A DNA stretch of 64,000 bases from Roseateles hydrophilus (GTDB lineage: Bacteria; Pseudomonadota; Gammaproteobacteria; Burkholderiales; Burkholderiaceae_C), in assembly GCF_026712245.1 (NCBI RefSeq), contig NZ_JAPPUY010000001.1, forward strand, positions 744,001 to 808,000. The letters run 5' to 3'. This document shows positions 51,377 to 60,803 of the stretch, piece after piece. The notes under the pieces were generated by a model. It did not search any database, was not told the DNA's origin, and saw nothing but the letters and a program-made list of their open reading frames with translations. The stretch's first letter is position 1, and each line of letters starts with the position of its first letter. A program made the translations under genes and the position numbers.

Positions 51377-51999
51377 GCGGAAAGCAGCTTGTGGATCAGT
51401 TCGGGCGTGCTGCCCGCCTGGTACTTCTTCATCAACCGGCCGCGGTAGATGTCCACGGTCCGCGGGCTCACGCCGAGTTGGCGGCCGATCAGCTTGCTGG
51501 TGTGGCCCTGCACCAGCAGCGCGGCGATCTCGCGTTCGCGCGGCGTCAGGTCGGCCGTGATCTGGCGGCGCGCAGACAGGTCCTCAAAGCTCCAGATGCC
51601 GCGGGCATGCGGGTCGGTCGGGTCGAGTGCGCGGCCGGTCACGTGGCACCAGAAGGGCTCGCCCGTGGCCACGCGGCGCATCACGCGGTCGTCGGCGTAA
51701 TGGCCCTGCGCGTCGAGGCTGGCAATGATGCGGGCGCCGGTGCGCTCGAACTCGGCGGCGCTGGGATAGAGCACCGCGAAGCTGCAGCCCAGCAACTGCT
51801 TGCGCGTCGCGCCGAAGATCTGCAGCACGCGCTCGTTGCAGTCCACGATCTGGCGCTGCACCGACAGCACCAGGCCGACGGGGGCCAGCTGGAAGGCGCT
51901 GCGGTAGTCGAGGGCGTCGTGCGGCACGGCGGGCGGGGAGGGCGGGTCGATGTGGAGAGCGGGCGCGATCCTACCCGCCGGGCCAGGCGGCTTAGTCAA
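51373..51999 (-). CDS. PAS-LuxR transcriptional regulator
   Basis: A 208-residue regulator: PAS domain ~30-140 (AFQLAPVGLVLSVQRQIVDCNERVLQIFG, WCHVTGRALDP) and LuxR/FixJ-type HTH ~150-205 (LTPREREIAALLVQGHTSKLIGRQLGVSPRTVDIYRGRLM). No receiver domain, so it acts without phosphorylation by a typical kinase. Divergent from the CoA-transferase genes with a 65-bp gap, a layout seen repeatedly in Burkholderiales, which suggests it controls scoAB. It also heads the transcript with DUF3667. Confidence 0.85.
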   Translation of the reverse strand: MTKPPGPAGRIAPALHIDPPSPPAVPHDALDYRSAFQLAPVGLVLSVQRQIVDCNERVLQIFGATRKQLLGCSFAVLYPSAAEFERTGARIIASLDAQGHYADDRVMRRVATGEPFWCHVTGRALDPTDPHARGIWSFEDLSARRQITADLTPREREIAALLVQGHTSKLIGRQLGVSPRTVDIYRGRLMKKYQAGSTPELIHKLLSA

Positions 52000-52064
52000 T
52001 CTTGCGTAATCGACGAGTCACCGGCACGACGCTACGCTGCGCCCTTCTTCCAGCAGGAGACGAC

Positions 52065-52772
52065 ATGAACAAGCTGTACCCGAGCGCGGCGGACGCGCTG
52101 CGCGGCGTGGTGAAGGACGGGCAGTTGCTCGCGGTGGGGGGCTTCGGCCTGTGCGGCATCCCCGAGGCGCTGATCGCCGCGCTGCGCGACAGCGGCGTCA
52201 AGGGCCTGACGGTGATCTCCAACAACGCCGGCGTCGATGGCTTCGGCCTGGGCCAGCTGCTGGAGACGCGCCAGATCAAGAAGATGATCTCCAGCTACGT
52301 CGGCGAGAACAAGGAGTTCGAGCGCCAGTACCTCGCGGGCGAGCTGGAGCTGGAGTTCACGCCCCAGGGCACGCTGGCCGAGAAGCTGCGCGCCGGCGGC
52401 GCCGGCATCCCGGCCTTCTTCACGAAGACGGGCGTGGGCACCGTCGTGGCCGAGGGCAAGGAGCTGCGCGAGTTCGACGGCGAGACCTACGTGATGGAGC
52501 GCGCCCTGGTGCCCGAGGTGTCGCTGGTCAAGGCCTGGAAGGCCGACAAGAGCGGCAACCTGGTGTTCCGCCGCACGGCGCGCAACTTCAACCCGGCGGC
52601 GGCCATGGCCGGCAAGCTGACGGTGGTGGAGGTGGAGGAGGTCGTCGAGACCGGCGCGCTGGACCCGGACGCGGTCCACCTGCCGGGCATCTACGTGCAC
52701 CGCATCGTCGTGAACGCCAACCCCGAGAAACGCATCGAGAAGGTGACCTTGTCGCCCAAGAAGGAGAGCTGA
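52065..52772 (+). CDS. scoA: 3-oxoacid CoA-transferase subunit A
   Basis: Alpha subunit of succinyl-CoA:acetoacetate CoA-transferase, which activates acetoacetate for use. 235 residues. Starts [20 protein letters not shown] with caggaga upstream; [16 protein letters not shown] is the CoA-binding glycine loop, and [20 protein letters not shown] and [22 protein letters not shown] are family blocks. Directly followed by subunit B (1-bp gap). Takes acetoacetate made by 3-hydroxybutyrate dehydrogenase (gene at 12861) onward to acetyl-CoA. Confidence 0.94.
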   Translation: MNKLYPSAADALRGVVKDGQLLAVGGFGLCGIPEALIAALRDSGVKGLTVISNNAGVDGFGLGQLLETRQIKKMISSYVGENKEFERQYLAGELELEFTPQGTLAEKLRAGGAGIPAFFTKTGVGTVVAEGKELREFDGETYVMERALVPEVSLVKAWKADKSGNLVFRRTARNFNPAAAMAGKLTVVEVEEVVETGALDPDAVHLPGIYVHRIVVNANPEKRIEKVTLSPKKES

Positions 52773-52773
52773 C

Positions 52774-53412
52774 ATGGCCTGGACACAAGATCAGATGGCC
52801 GCGCGCGCGGCCCAGGAGCTGGAAGACGGCTTCTACGTGAACCTCGGCATCGGCATCCCGACGCTGGTGGCCAACCATGTGCCGGCGGACAAGGAAGTCT
52901 GGCTGCAGAGCGAGAACGGCATGCTGGGCATCGGCCCGTTCCCGACCGAGGATGAGGTCGATGCCGACCTCATCAACGCCGGCAAGCAGACGGTCACGAC
53001 GCTGCCCGGCAGCAGCATCTTCGGCAGCCACGACAGCTTCGCGATGATCCGCGGCGGCAAGATCAACCTCAGCATCCTGGGCGCCATGCAGGTCAGCGCC
53101 AGCGGCGACCTGGCCAACTGGATGATCCCCGGCAAGATGGTCAAGGGCATGGGCGGCGCCATGGACCTGGTGGCGGGCGTCAAGCGCGTCATCGTGCTGA
53201 TGGAGCATGTCGCCCGCAAGAAGGACGGCAGCGAGGACTTCAAGATCCTGCCCAGCTGCACGCTGCCGCTGACCGGTGTGGGCGTGGTGGACCGCATCAT
53301 CACGGACCTCGGCGTGTTCGACGTCGTGCCCGGCGGCATCCGCATCGTGGAGCTGGCTGACGGGGTCACGCGCGAGCAGGCGCAGGCCAAGACCGGCGTG
53401 CCGCTGCTCTGA
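52774..53412 (+). CDS. scoB: 3-oxoacid CoA-transferase subunit B
   Basis: Beta subunit of the same CoA-transferase, 212 residues. The catalytic glutamate that forms the CoA thioester is Glu47 in [25 protein letters not shown] precedes it and [20 protein letters not shown] and [11 protein letters not shown] follow. Start ATG 1 bp after scoA stop. A GC-rich hairpin at 53452 follows the stop. Confidence 0.95.
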   Translation: MAWTQDQMAARAAQELEDGFYVNLGIGIPTLVANHVPADKEVWLQSENGMLGIGPFPTEDEVDADLINAGKQTVTTLPGSSIFGSHDSFAMIRGGKINLSILGAMQVSASGDLANWMIPGKMVKGMGGAMDLVAGVKRVIVLMEHVARKKDGSEDFKILPSCTLPLTGVGVVDRIITDLGVFDVVPGGIRIVELADGVTREQAQAKTGVPLL

Positions 53413-53451
53413 CCTCGCACCGCAGCCCCGGCTTGCACCGGGGCCCCGCAC

Positions 53452-53471
53452 GGGCCGGCCATCGCCGGCCC
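53452..53471 (+). terminator. GC-rich hairpin after scoAB, possible terminator
   Basis: gggccggc / gccggccc with a 4-nt loop, 40 bp after the scoB stop; followed by gttgtcgtt rather than a full T-run, so termination strength is uncertain. The rest of 53413-53624 holds no gene I can support. Confidence 0.45.
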
Positions 53472-53624
53472 GTTGTCGTTGGGCGGGGCACCAGAGCGGT
53501 GCCCAGTTCGCCGGCCAGATGTTTCTCTACGTAAGGGTCGGGGCGTTGTTCACGGCGCACAACGGACGGGCGCGCCGCCCCGCGTCGGCGCTGCCATCAT
53601 GCGCGCCGAACTCGCGAGGTGGCC

Positions 53625-55334
53625 ATGCCCGAACTCCCCATCCCTGATCTGGACGCGCCCCCGGCGCTACGGCCGGCCGCCGCCGGTGAGCTGTCTGCCT
53701 CCGTCGCGCCGTCGGCTGCACTGGCCGCCGCAACGCTGCTGACCGCCTGTGGCGGCGGTGGTGGCGATTCGGCCAGCCCCGGCACCAGCGCATCCGTCGC
53801 CGCGCCCCCGCCCGCGCCGCCCACCGATGCCGAGGCTGCGCGCTTCCTGGCGCAGGCCGGCTTTGCCGCATCCACGGCCGACATCGCCACCGTCAAGGCC
53901 AACGGTTATGCCGCCTGGCTGGACGCCCAGTTCGCCCAGCCCGTCAATGCCAGCCATTTCGACTGGCTGCTGGAGCGCGGCTATGCGGTGGAGGCCAACC
54001 GCAACAGCACGGCCGGGCTGGACAACACCATCTGGCGCAAGCTGATGTCCGCCCCCGACACGCTGCGCCAGCGCGTGGTGCTGGCGCTGTCGGAGATCTT
54101 CGTCGTGTCGATGAACGGGCTGGAGGTGTCCTGGCGCAGCTTCATGGGCGCGGCCTACCTGGACCTGCTGGAGCAGCACGCCTTCGGCAACTACCGCGCG
54201 CTGCTGGAGGCCGTGACGCTGTCGCCCGCGATGGGCGTCTACCTCAACATGCGCGGCAACCAGAAGGAAGACACCCGCACCGGCCGCGTGCCCGACGAGA
54301 ACTACGCCCGCGAGTGCATGCAGCTGTTCAGCATCGGCCTCGTGCAGCTCAACGCCGACGGCAGCCCCAAGCTGGGCAGCGACGGCAAGGCGCTGGAGAC
54401 CTACACGCAGGCGCAGATCACCGAGCTGGCGCGCGTGTTCACCGGCTGGGACTACGACGGCGCCAGCACCACCGACCCGAGCTACGTGCGGCGGCCCATG
54501 CTCAACATCGCCACGCGCTTTGCCACCGGCGCCAAGCAGGTGCTGGGCGTGGCCATCCCAGCCACTGCCGACGGCGCCGCCGCGATGAAGACCGCCATGG
54601 ACACGCTGGCCGCGCATCCCAACGTCGGGCCCTTCATCGGCCGCCAGCTCATCCAGCGCCTGGTGGCTTCGCATCCCAGCGCGGCCTACATCGCCCGCGT
54701 CAGCGCCGTGTGGAACGACAACGGTGCCGGTGTGCGCGGCGACCTCAAGGCCGTCGTCAAGGCCATCCTGCTGGACCCCGAGGCCCGCAAGGTGCCCACG
54801 GCCGCGTCGGGCGGCAAGCTGCGCGAGCCGGTGCTGCGCCTGGTGCAGTGGGCGCGCAGCTTCAACACGACGTCGCCCACCGGGGTGTGGAACATCGGCG
54901 ACACCAGCAACCCCGGCACGCGACTGGGCCAGAGCCCGTTGCGCAGCCCGTCGGTGTTCAACTTCTTCCGCCCCGGCTATGTGCCGCCCAACTCCCAGCT
55001 GGGGAGCAACGCCATCACGGCGCCCGAATTCCAGCTCTGCAACGAGAGCACGGTGGCGGGCTACCTGAACTTCCTGCAGACGGCGATCGGCAGCGGCGTC
55101 GGCGAGGTCAAGGCCAGCTACACGGCCGAGCTGGCGCTGGTGGCCGACGTGCCCGCGCTGGTGGCCGACCTGGCGCTGCGCCTGGGCGGCGGCGGCATCT
55201 CGGCCGAGACGCAGGCCACCATCGCCACCGCGGTCGCCACGATCACCGCCACCACCGACGCCGGCAAGCTCAACCGCGTCTACGCCGCCATCCTGATGCT
55301 GATGGCCTGCCCCGAATACCTGGTCCAGAAGTGA
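53625..55334 (+). CDS. DUF1800 lipoprotein
   Basis: A 569-residue protein with an N-terminal Ala-rich hydrophobic stretch and lipobox-like LLTACGGG (~40), so probably lipid-anchored in the envelope. The rest is DUF1800: AARFLAQAGFAASTADIATV at the start, MGVYLNMRGNQKEDTR, VPDENYARECMQLFSIGL, ELARVFTGWDYDG, LAAHPNVGPFIGRQLIQRLV and SPSVFNFFRPGYVPP. GTG at 53619 is an alternative start. DUF1800 genes are nearly always followed by DUF1501 genes, as here; the joint role is not known. Confidence 0.87.
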   Translation: MPELPIPDLDAPPALRPAAAGELSASVAPSAALAAATLLTACGGGGGDSASPGTSASVAAPPPAPPTDAEAARFLAQAGFAASTADIATVKANGYAAWLDAQFAQPVNASHFDWLLERGYAVEANRNSTAGLDNTIWRKLMSAPDTLRQRVVLALSEIFVVSMNGLEVSWRSFMGAAYLDLLEQHAFGNYRALLEAVTLSPAMGVYLNMRGNQKEDTRTGRVPDENYARECMQLFSIGLVQLNADGSPKLGSDGKALETYTQAQITELARVFTGWDYDGASTTDPSYVRRPMLNIATRFATGAKQVLGVAIPATADGAAAMKTAMDTLAAHPNVGPFIGRQLIQRLVASHPSAAYIARVSAVWNDNGAGVRGDLKAVVKAILLDPEARKVPTAASGGKLREPVLRLVQWARSFNTTSPTGVWNIGDTSNPGTRLGQSPLRSPSVFNFFRPGYVPPNSQLGSNAITAPEFQLCNESTVAGYLNFLQTAIGSGVGEVKASYTAELALVADVPALVADLALRLGGGGISAETQATIATAVATITATTDAGKLNRVYAAILMLMACPEYLVQK

Positions 55335-55341
55335 GGCGGCC

Positions 55342-56724
55342 ATGAAGCTCAACCAACTCCCCGAACTGCAGCGCCGCGAGTTCCTGCGCCGCGCGTCCGC
55401 GCTGGGCGTGGCCGGGGCGGCCGCGCCCTGGGCGCTGAACCTGGCCGTCATGGGCGAGGCGGCGGCGCAGTCCGCTGCCAGTGACTACAAGGCCCTGGTG
55501 TGCGTGTTCCTGAACGGCGGCAACGACTACGGCAACACGCTGATCCCGTTCGACGCCGCCAGCCACGCCGAGTACGCCACCATCCGCCAGACGCTGGCCA
55601 CGCCGCGCGACGCATTGGCCGCCACCGCGCTGGCCGGCAGCATCGGCGGGCGCCAGATGGCGCTCGCGCCGCAGATGCCGCGCCTCAAGGCGCTGTGGGA
55701 TGCCGGCCGGCTGGGCGTGCAGCTCAACGTCGGCACGTTGGTGCAGCCCACCACGCTGGCCCAGTACAAGGCCAAGAGCGTGCCGCTGCCGCCCAAACTG
55801 TTCTCGCACAACGACCAGCAGTCGCTGTGGCAGGCCAGCACGCCCGAGGGGGCCACCAGCGGCTGGGGCGGCCGCGTGGGCGATCTCTTCCTGAGCGGCA
55901 ACAACCCGTCCACCTTCACGTGCATGAACGTCGCCGGCAATGCCGTGTTCATGTCCGGCAAGCAGGCCGTGCAATACCAGGTGTCCACGGCCGGCGCGGT
56001 GCCTATCAACGGCGTCACGCGGTCGCTGTTCGGCTCGGCCGCCTGCTCCACGGCGCTGCGCTCGCTGATCACCGCCGACCGCACGCACTGGATGGAGGCC
56101 GAGCTCAACCGCGTCGTCAAGCGTTCGGTCGATGCCCAAGCCGTGCTGGGCACGGCGCTGGCCAACCAGGCCGCGCTGGGCACCGTGTTCGACACCACGG
56201 CCAGCCTGTCCAACCAGCTGCTGATGGTGGCGCGGCTGATCGCCGCCCGCCAGGCGCTGGGCGCCAAGCGCCAGGTGTTCTTCGTCGCGCTGGGCGGCTT
56301 CGACCTGCATGACCTGCTGCTGTCCAAGCAGCCGCTGCTGCTCAAGCAGATCGACGACGCGATGGCCAGCTTCTACGCCGCGACGGTGGAGCTGGGCGTG
56401 GCCGACCAGGTCACCACCTTCACCGCCAGCGACTTCGGCCGCACGCTGACCAGCAACGGCGACGGCAGCGACCACGGCTGGGGCAGCCACCACTTCGTCA
56501 TGGGCGGCGCCGTCAAGGGCGGGCGCTACTACGGCGCGCTGCCGTCGGTCAGCGTCAACGGGCCCGATGACGTGGGCCAGGGCCGGCTGCTGCCCACGAC
56601 CTCGGTGGACCAACTGGCCGCGACGCTGGCAACGTGGATGGGCGTGTCCGCCACCGACCTGCCGCTGGTGCTGCCGCAGATTGGCAACTACACGCAGAAG
56701 GACCTGGGCTACTTTGCCGCCTGA
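55342..56724 (+). CDS. DUF1501 Tat-exported protein
   Basis: A 460-residue protein with a twin-arginine signal (QRREFLRRASALGVAGAAAP, ~10-30) and a sulfatase-like DUF1501 domain: LVCVFLNGGNDYGNTLIP, LFSHNDQQSLWQ, VALGGFDLHD and TASDFGRTLTSNGDGSDHGWGSHHFVMGG (metal-type residues). Follows the DUF1800 gene by 7 bp. Export in folded form through Tat suggests a bound metal. Substrate unknown; the pair may act on the cell surface. Confidence 0.9.
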   Translation: MKLNQLPELQRREFLRRASALGVAGAAAPWALNLAVMGEAAAQSAASDYKALVCVFLNGGNDYGNTLIPFDAASHAEYATIRQTLATPRDALAATALAGSIGGRQMALAPQMPRLKALWDAGRLGVQLNVGTLVQPTTLAQYKAKSVPLPPKLFSHNDQQSLWQASTPEGATSGWGGRVGDLFLSGNNPSTFTCMNVAGNAVFMSGKQAVQYQVSTAGAVPINGVTRSLFGSAACSTALRSLITADRTHWMEAELNRVVKRSVDAQAVLGTALANQAALGTVFDTTASLSNQLLMVARLIAARQALGAKRQVFFVALGGFDLHDLLLSKQPLLLKQIDDAMASFYAATVELGVADQVTTFTASDFGRTLTSNGDGSDHGWGSHHFVMGGAVKGGRYYGALPSVSVNGPDDVGQGRLLPTTSVDQLAATLATWMGVSATDLPLVLPQIGNYTQKDLGYFAA

Positions 56725-57982
56725 GCGTCGCCCGGCGCCGGCCGCGCCGCGCGGCGGCTGCGTGCTGCAGGGGCTGCTGTTGCTGCCAGCGCTGCTGGCG
56801 GCGTTGTGGCTGGGCTGGCTGCTGCAGCAACGCCTGGGCTGGCTGCAGCATGGGTTGTGGCTGCAGGGCGAGGTGGTGGATCTCCATCGCAGCACGCGCG
56901 TGGGGCCGACCGGCAGCAGCCGCAGCGCGGTGCGGCTGGAAGTCGAGGTGGATGTGGTCGACCCGCGCCGCGAGGACAGGCCTGCCCGCGTCAGCTTGCT
57001 GGCGCCCACGCTGTATCCCCTGCTTCAGCCGGGTGACCGGCTCACGCTGCTGCACGACCCGCTGACGCAGCCCGCCAACGCGGCCTTTGTGCCGGCGCAC
57101 CCCTTGTCGTTGGGCCTGGCGCCGGCGCTCGGGTTGCTGGTGGTGGGTGTGCTGTGGGCCTTCCCGTACACCGGGCTGCTCAAGCGCCATCCGCAGCCTG
57201 GCCCCGAGCGGCGGCGTGCCGCGCGGCGCTTGCAGGCGCTGCTGGTGGTGGCGGCCGCGCTGCCGGTGGTGGCCGGCCAGGCGCTGGCGCTGCGTGACCG
57301 GGCCGCCCGGCAGGCCGACCTGTCGCTGGAGGCCCGCTGGCCGTCCTGGCCCGAGCTCGATGCGGCTGCGCCGCGGCCCTGGTGGTGGGCGCGGCTGCCC
57401 TGGCGCGGGCTGGACCCTCTGCAGGCCGGCAGCGAAGCGCAACTGGCATGGCTGCGCGCCGGTGGGCTGGGCGAGGACGATCGCGCGCAGCGCCGCTACA
57501 AGCTGGTGCGGGCGCAGATGCTCGGCCTGCGTGAGCGGCCGGCCGAACTCGCGGCTCTGTTGTCCGCCGGGCACGATCCCCAATTCATCCCGCTGTACCG
57601 CTTCTACCTGCAGCACTACCTGCACGCCGAATGGCGGGAGCCGGGGTGCTCGCGTTGCAACGACGCCAGCCTGGTCACGGAAATGGCCGGCGACCTGATG
57701 ACGATGCTGATCCACGACGGCCGGCTGGACGAGGCCGGCCACTGGGCGCCACTCATCGCCGCCCGCAAGCTGCCGGGGGCTGACGCCCGCGCACGGCTGT
57801 CCTTCCTGAGCGCCTACCGTGGCTGGCTGGAGGCCAGCCAAGGCGTGGAGGCGGCCCGCGCCCAGCTGCAGCCCCTGGTGGGCAACGCCATCGTCGCGGC
57901 GCACGAGGACGGCGAGACCTGGGCGCTGGCGCGCTGGGAGGCCTTTTGGCGCAGCCATGTGCCGCGCCCGCCCGGCCACTGA
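56714..57982 (+). CDS. Membrane protein with DUF3592-like domain and helical C-terminal part
   Basis: About 422 residues; start is probably TTG at 56714 (aaggac about 10 nt upstream), overlapping the DUF1501 stop by 11 bp. TM1 at ~18-40 (LQGLLLLPALLAALWLGWLL), a beta-rich extracytoplasmic part (GEVVDLHRSTRVGPTGSSRS, RLTLLHDPLTQPANAAF) like DUF3592, TM2 ~135-155 and TM3 ~180-195, then a helical TPR-like C-terminal region with a CSRC pair. Not firmly recognised. Overlap implies co-expression with DUF1800/DUF1501. GTG at 56762 is an alternative start. Confidence 0.6.
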   Translation: MPPERRPAPAAPRGGCVLQGLLLLPALLAALWLGWLLQQRLGWLQHGLWLQGEVVDLHRSTRVGPTGSSRSAVRLEVEVDVVDPRREDRPARVSLLAPTLYPLLQPGDRLTLLHDPLTQPANAAFVPAHPLSLGLAPALGLLVVGVLWAFPYTGLLKRHPQPGPERRRAARRLQALLVVAAALPVVAGQALALRDRAARQADLSLEARWPSWPELDAAAPRPWWWARLPWRGLDPLQAGSEAQLAWLRAGGLGEDDRAQRRYKLVRAQMLGLRERPAELAALLSAGHDPQFIPLYRFYLQHYLHAEWREPGCSRCNDASLVTEMAGDLMTMLIHDGRLDEAGHWAPLIAARKLPGADARARLSFLSAYRGWLEASQGVEAARAQLQPLVGNAIVAAHEDGETWALARWEAFWRSHVPRPPGH

Positions 57983-57993
57983 GCCTGCCTAAG

Positions 57994-59781
57994 ATGGCCG
58001 TCATGTTGCGCACCGCCACCCTGTCGTCCCTGCTCGCCCTGCTGGCTCTGGCGGCCGCCAGCCAGCCCGCTGCCCCGCTGGAGCAGCCCGAAGCGGCCAC
58101 CACGCGAACCGCCAAGACCGTCGGCCTCACGCAGCCCGCCCAGCGCTTCGCGATCACTGCGGCCAACCCGTTGGCCGCGCAGGCGGGACTGGAGATGCTG
58201 CGCGCCGGCGGCTCGGCCGTCGACGCGGCGGTTGCCGTGCAGGCCGTGCTGGGGCTGGTGGAGCCGCAGTCCAGCGGCATCGGTGGCGGCGCCTTCCTGC
58301 TGCACTGGGATGGCCGGCAGGTGCAGACCTTCGATGGCCGCGAGACCGCGCCGGCTGCCGCCACGCCCGCGCTGTTCCTGAAGCCCGACGGCAAGCCGAT
58401 GGCCATGCGCGACGCGGTGTTGAGTGGCCTGTCCACCGGCGTGCCCGGCGTGGTGGCCATGCTGGCCGAGGCCCACAAGTCGCACGGCCGGCTGCCCTGG
58501 GCGCGGCTGTTCGAGCCCGCCATCATGCTGGCCGAGCAGGGCTTTGCCATCAGCCCGCGGCTGTTCGAGCTGGCGGCCGGCGAGACTGCGCTGCGCAGCG
58601 ACGCACAGGCGGGGCCGTATTTCTTCGACGCAGCCGGGGTGCCCAAGCCCGTCGGCACCGTGCTGAAGAACCCGGCCTACGCGGCCGTGCTGCGCGCCAT
58701 TGCGAAGCAGGGCGCTGCGGGCTTTTACACGGGCCCGGTGGCCGAGGACATCGTCCGTCGCGTGCAAGGCCATGCCCGGCCCGGCCGGCTGACCGTGGCC
58801 GACCTGGCCGGCTACCAGCCTGTGCAGCGCCCGCCGCTGTGCAACGACTGGCGCAGCTACCGCGTTTGCGGCTTCGGCCCGCCCACCTCGGGCCACCTGA
58901 CGCTGATGCAGATCCTCGGCCTGCTCGACGGCCAGCCCGCTGCCGTGGCGGCCCAGGGCCTCACGGGCGACTGGCTGCATGCCTACACCGAGTCCGCCAA
59001 GCTGGCGTTTGCCGACCGCGCGCAGTTCATTGCCGACCCGGCCTTCGTCACCGCGCCTGGCGGTGACTGGCAACTGCTGCTGGCACCGGCCTACCTGAAG
59101 GCGCGCGCCGCGCTGATCGGCGAGCGTGCGATGCCGCCCGCCACGGCGGGGGACCCCGGTGCCCTGCGGCAAGCCCTGGCCCCGCAGGCGCCGCAACGGG
59201 AGTCCGGCACCAGCCATGTGAGCGTGGTCGATGCCGAGGGCCGGGCGGTGGCCATGACCACCAGCGTCGAATCCGCCTTTGGCAACCGCGTCATGAGCGA
59301 TGGCGGCACGGGCCTGGCCGGTGGCTTCCTGCTGAACAACCAGCTGACCGACTTCTCGCTGCAGCCTACCGGCGCTGAGGGCAAGCCGGTGGCCAACCGC
59401 GTGGAGGCCGGCAAGCGCCCGCGCTCCAGCATGGCGCCCACGCTGGTGTTCGACCGCCGCGGGCAGCTCGTCATGGTGGCCGGCTCGCCAGGCGGGCCGG
59501 TCATCATCCATTACATGGCCAAGGTGCTGACCGGCGCGCTGGCCTGGGGCCTGCCGGTGCAGCAGGCGGTGGACCTGCCCAACTTTGGCCACTTCAATGG
59601 CGGCGCACTCATTGTGGAGCGCCACGCGTTGACGGCCGGGCAACTGGCGGCGCTGCGCGGGCGCGGGCATCAGGTCGTGGAGACCGACCTCACCAGCGGC
59701 CTGCAGGTGCTGCAGCGCGTGAAAGGCGGCTGGGTCGGCGGCGCCGACCCGCGCCGCGAGGGCGTGGTGCTGGGCGAGTGA
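57994..59781 (+). CDS. ggt: Gamma-glutamyltransferase
   Basis: Periplasmic Ntn-hydrolase that cleaves the gamma-glutamyl bond of glutathione and is made as a self-cleaving precursor. 595 residues with signal peptide (LSSLLALLALAAASQPA). N-terminal block ANPLAAQAGLEMLRAGGSAVDAA and GIGGGAFLLHWDG; the new N-terminal catalytic Thr after autocleavage is in ESGTSHVSVVDAEG (~405); the lid/GG motif GSPGGP is near residue 495. ATG at 58003 is an alternative start and neither has a clear ribosome site. Alone on its strand, converging with dsbB. Confidence 0.92.
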   Translation: MAVMLRTATLSSLLALLALAAASQPAAPLEQPEAATTRTAKTVGLTQPAQRFAITAANPLAAQAGLEMLRAGGSAVDAAVAVQAVLGLVEPQSSGIGGGAFLLHWDGRQVQTFDGRETAPAAATPALFLKPDGKPMAMRDAVLSGLSTGVPGVVAMLAEAHKSHGRLPWARLFEPAIMLAEQGFAISPRLFELAAGETALRSDAQAGPYFFDAAGVPKPVGTVLKNPAYAAVLRAIAKQGAAGFYTGPVAEDIVRRVQGHARPGRLTVADLAGYQPVQRPPLCNDWRSYRVCGFGPPTSGHLTLMQILGLLDGQPAAVAAQGLTGDWLHAYTESAKLAFADRAQFIADPAFVTAPGGDWQLLLAPAYLKARAALIGERAMPPATAGDPGALRQALAPQAPQRESGTSHVSVVDAEGRAVAMTTSVESAFGNRVMSDGGTGLAGGFLLNNQLTDFSLQPTGAEGKPVANRVEAGKRPRSSMAPTLVFDRRGQLVMVAGSPGGPVIIHYMAKVLTGALAWGLPVQQAVDLPNFGHFNGGALIVERHALTAGQLAALRGRGHQVVETDLTSGLQVLQRVKGGWVGGADPRREGVVLGE

Positions 59782-59785
59782 GGCC

Positions 59786-60280
59786 TCAGCGCTTGCCGAT
59801 GGCCATGGCGCTGAGCGCCGCGAAGCCGGCGAAGAGCAGGCCGCTCCAGACCTCATAGGGCAGGCCCAGCAGCCGGTAGGCCGCGGCCTCGGCGCAGTTG
59901 GCCGTGATCATGAACACCGCCGGCCACAGCTCCTCGAGCTTGAGCGCCATGACGATGCGGTCGGCCAGGCCCATGGCGCAGGTGGCCGTCTGCGAGGCCA
60001 CCTCGTGCTGGAACACGGCCGCCGTCAGGCCGGCCGCGCACAGCGTCAGCACCAGCACCAGTGCGGCCTGCCGCAGCCCGCGCGTGCCGCGCACCAGCCA
60101 GCCCAGCAGCGCGAACGCGCCGATCAGCAGGAAGATGCCGCGCTGCAGCACGCACCAGGGGCAAGGCTTGACGCCGAACTGGTGCTGCGCCACGAGCGCC
60201 ACGCCGACAGCCGCAAAGCTGGCCACCGCCACGCCCAGCAGCGCCAGGCCGGGCAGCCGGGAGGGGGAGCTGACGAACAT
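59786..60280 (-). CDS. dsbB: Disulfide bond formation protein B
   Basis: Inner-membrane quinone reductase that reoxidises DsbA. 164 residues, four transmembrane segments. Both redox pairs are present: Cys40-Pro-Trp-Cys43 (CPWC, where E. coli has CVLC) and Cys101/Cys129 in the second periplasmic loop (ATCAMG, TANCAE). The quinone-contacting Arg follows the first pair (VLQRG). Its ATG shares one base with the ridA stop (TGATG), so the two are translationally coupled. Confidence 0.93.
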   Translation of the reverse strand: MFVSSPSRLPGLALLGVAVASFAAVGVALVAQHQFGVKPCPWCVLQRGIFLLIGAFALLGWLVRGTRGLRQAALVLVLTLCAAGLTAAVFQHEVASQTATCAMGLADRIVMALKLEELWPAVFMITANCAEAAAYRLLGLPYEVWSGLLFAGFAALSAMAIGKR

Positions 60281-60747
60281 CAGTCGCGCACCTCGGCGAT
60301 CAGCTCGATCTCGACGCAGGCGCCCATCGGGATCTGCGCCACGCCGAAAGCGCTGCGCGCATGCTTGCCGGCGTCGCCCAGCACGGCGGCCAGCAGTTCG
60401 GAGCAGCCGTTGGTGACGAGGTGCTGCTCGGTGAAGTCGGGCGTGCTGTTCACCAGGCTCATCACCTTGACGATGCGCACCACCTTGCCCAGGTCGCCGG
60501 TGGCGGCCTGCAGCGTGCCCAGCAGGTCGACCGCGACCGCGCGGGCGGCGGCCTGGCCGGTGGCGGTGTCGACGTCCTTGCCCAGCTGGCCCACCCAGAC
60601 CTTGCCGTCCTTCTTGGCGAGATGGCCGGACAGGAAGACGAGATTGCCCGTGCGGGTGAAGGGCAGGTAGGCGGCGGCCGGGATGGCCAGGGGCGGCAGG
60701 GTGATGCCCAGTTCGGCCAGCTTGGCCTGGATGGCGGTGGAGCTCAT
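60280..60747 (-). CDS. RidA-family protein
   Basis: RidA/YjgF-family enamine/imine deaminase or relative, 155 residues: MSSTAIQAKLAELGITLPPLAIPAAAYLPFTRTG is the longer N-terminus of the YoaB/YjgH-type subgroup. LVFLSGHLAKKDGKVWVGQLG, VRIVKVMSLVNSTPDFTEQHLVTNG and FGVAQIPMGACVEIELIAEV follow; the Arg usually found in the RidA active site (AARxxxQV) is replaced by Phe-Gly-Val-Ala, so the classical deaminase activity is in doubt. First gene of the pair with dsbB; divergent from comEC. Confidence 0.85.
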   Translation of the reverse strand: MSSTAIQAKLAELGITLPPLAIPAAAYLPFTRTGNLVFLSGHLAKKDGKVWVGQLGKDVDTATGQAAARAVAVDLLGTLQAATGDLGKVVRIVKVMSLVNSTPDFTEQHLVTNGCSELLAAVLGDAGKHARSAFGVAQIPMGACVEIELIAEVRD

Positions 60748-60803
60748 GGGTAGAAGCGCGATGGCGCGACGGAAAAACGGCGGCATGCTACACCCCGCCC
60801 CCC

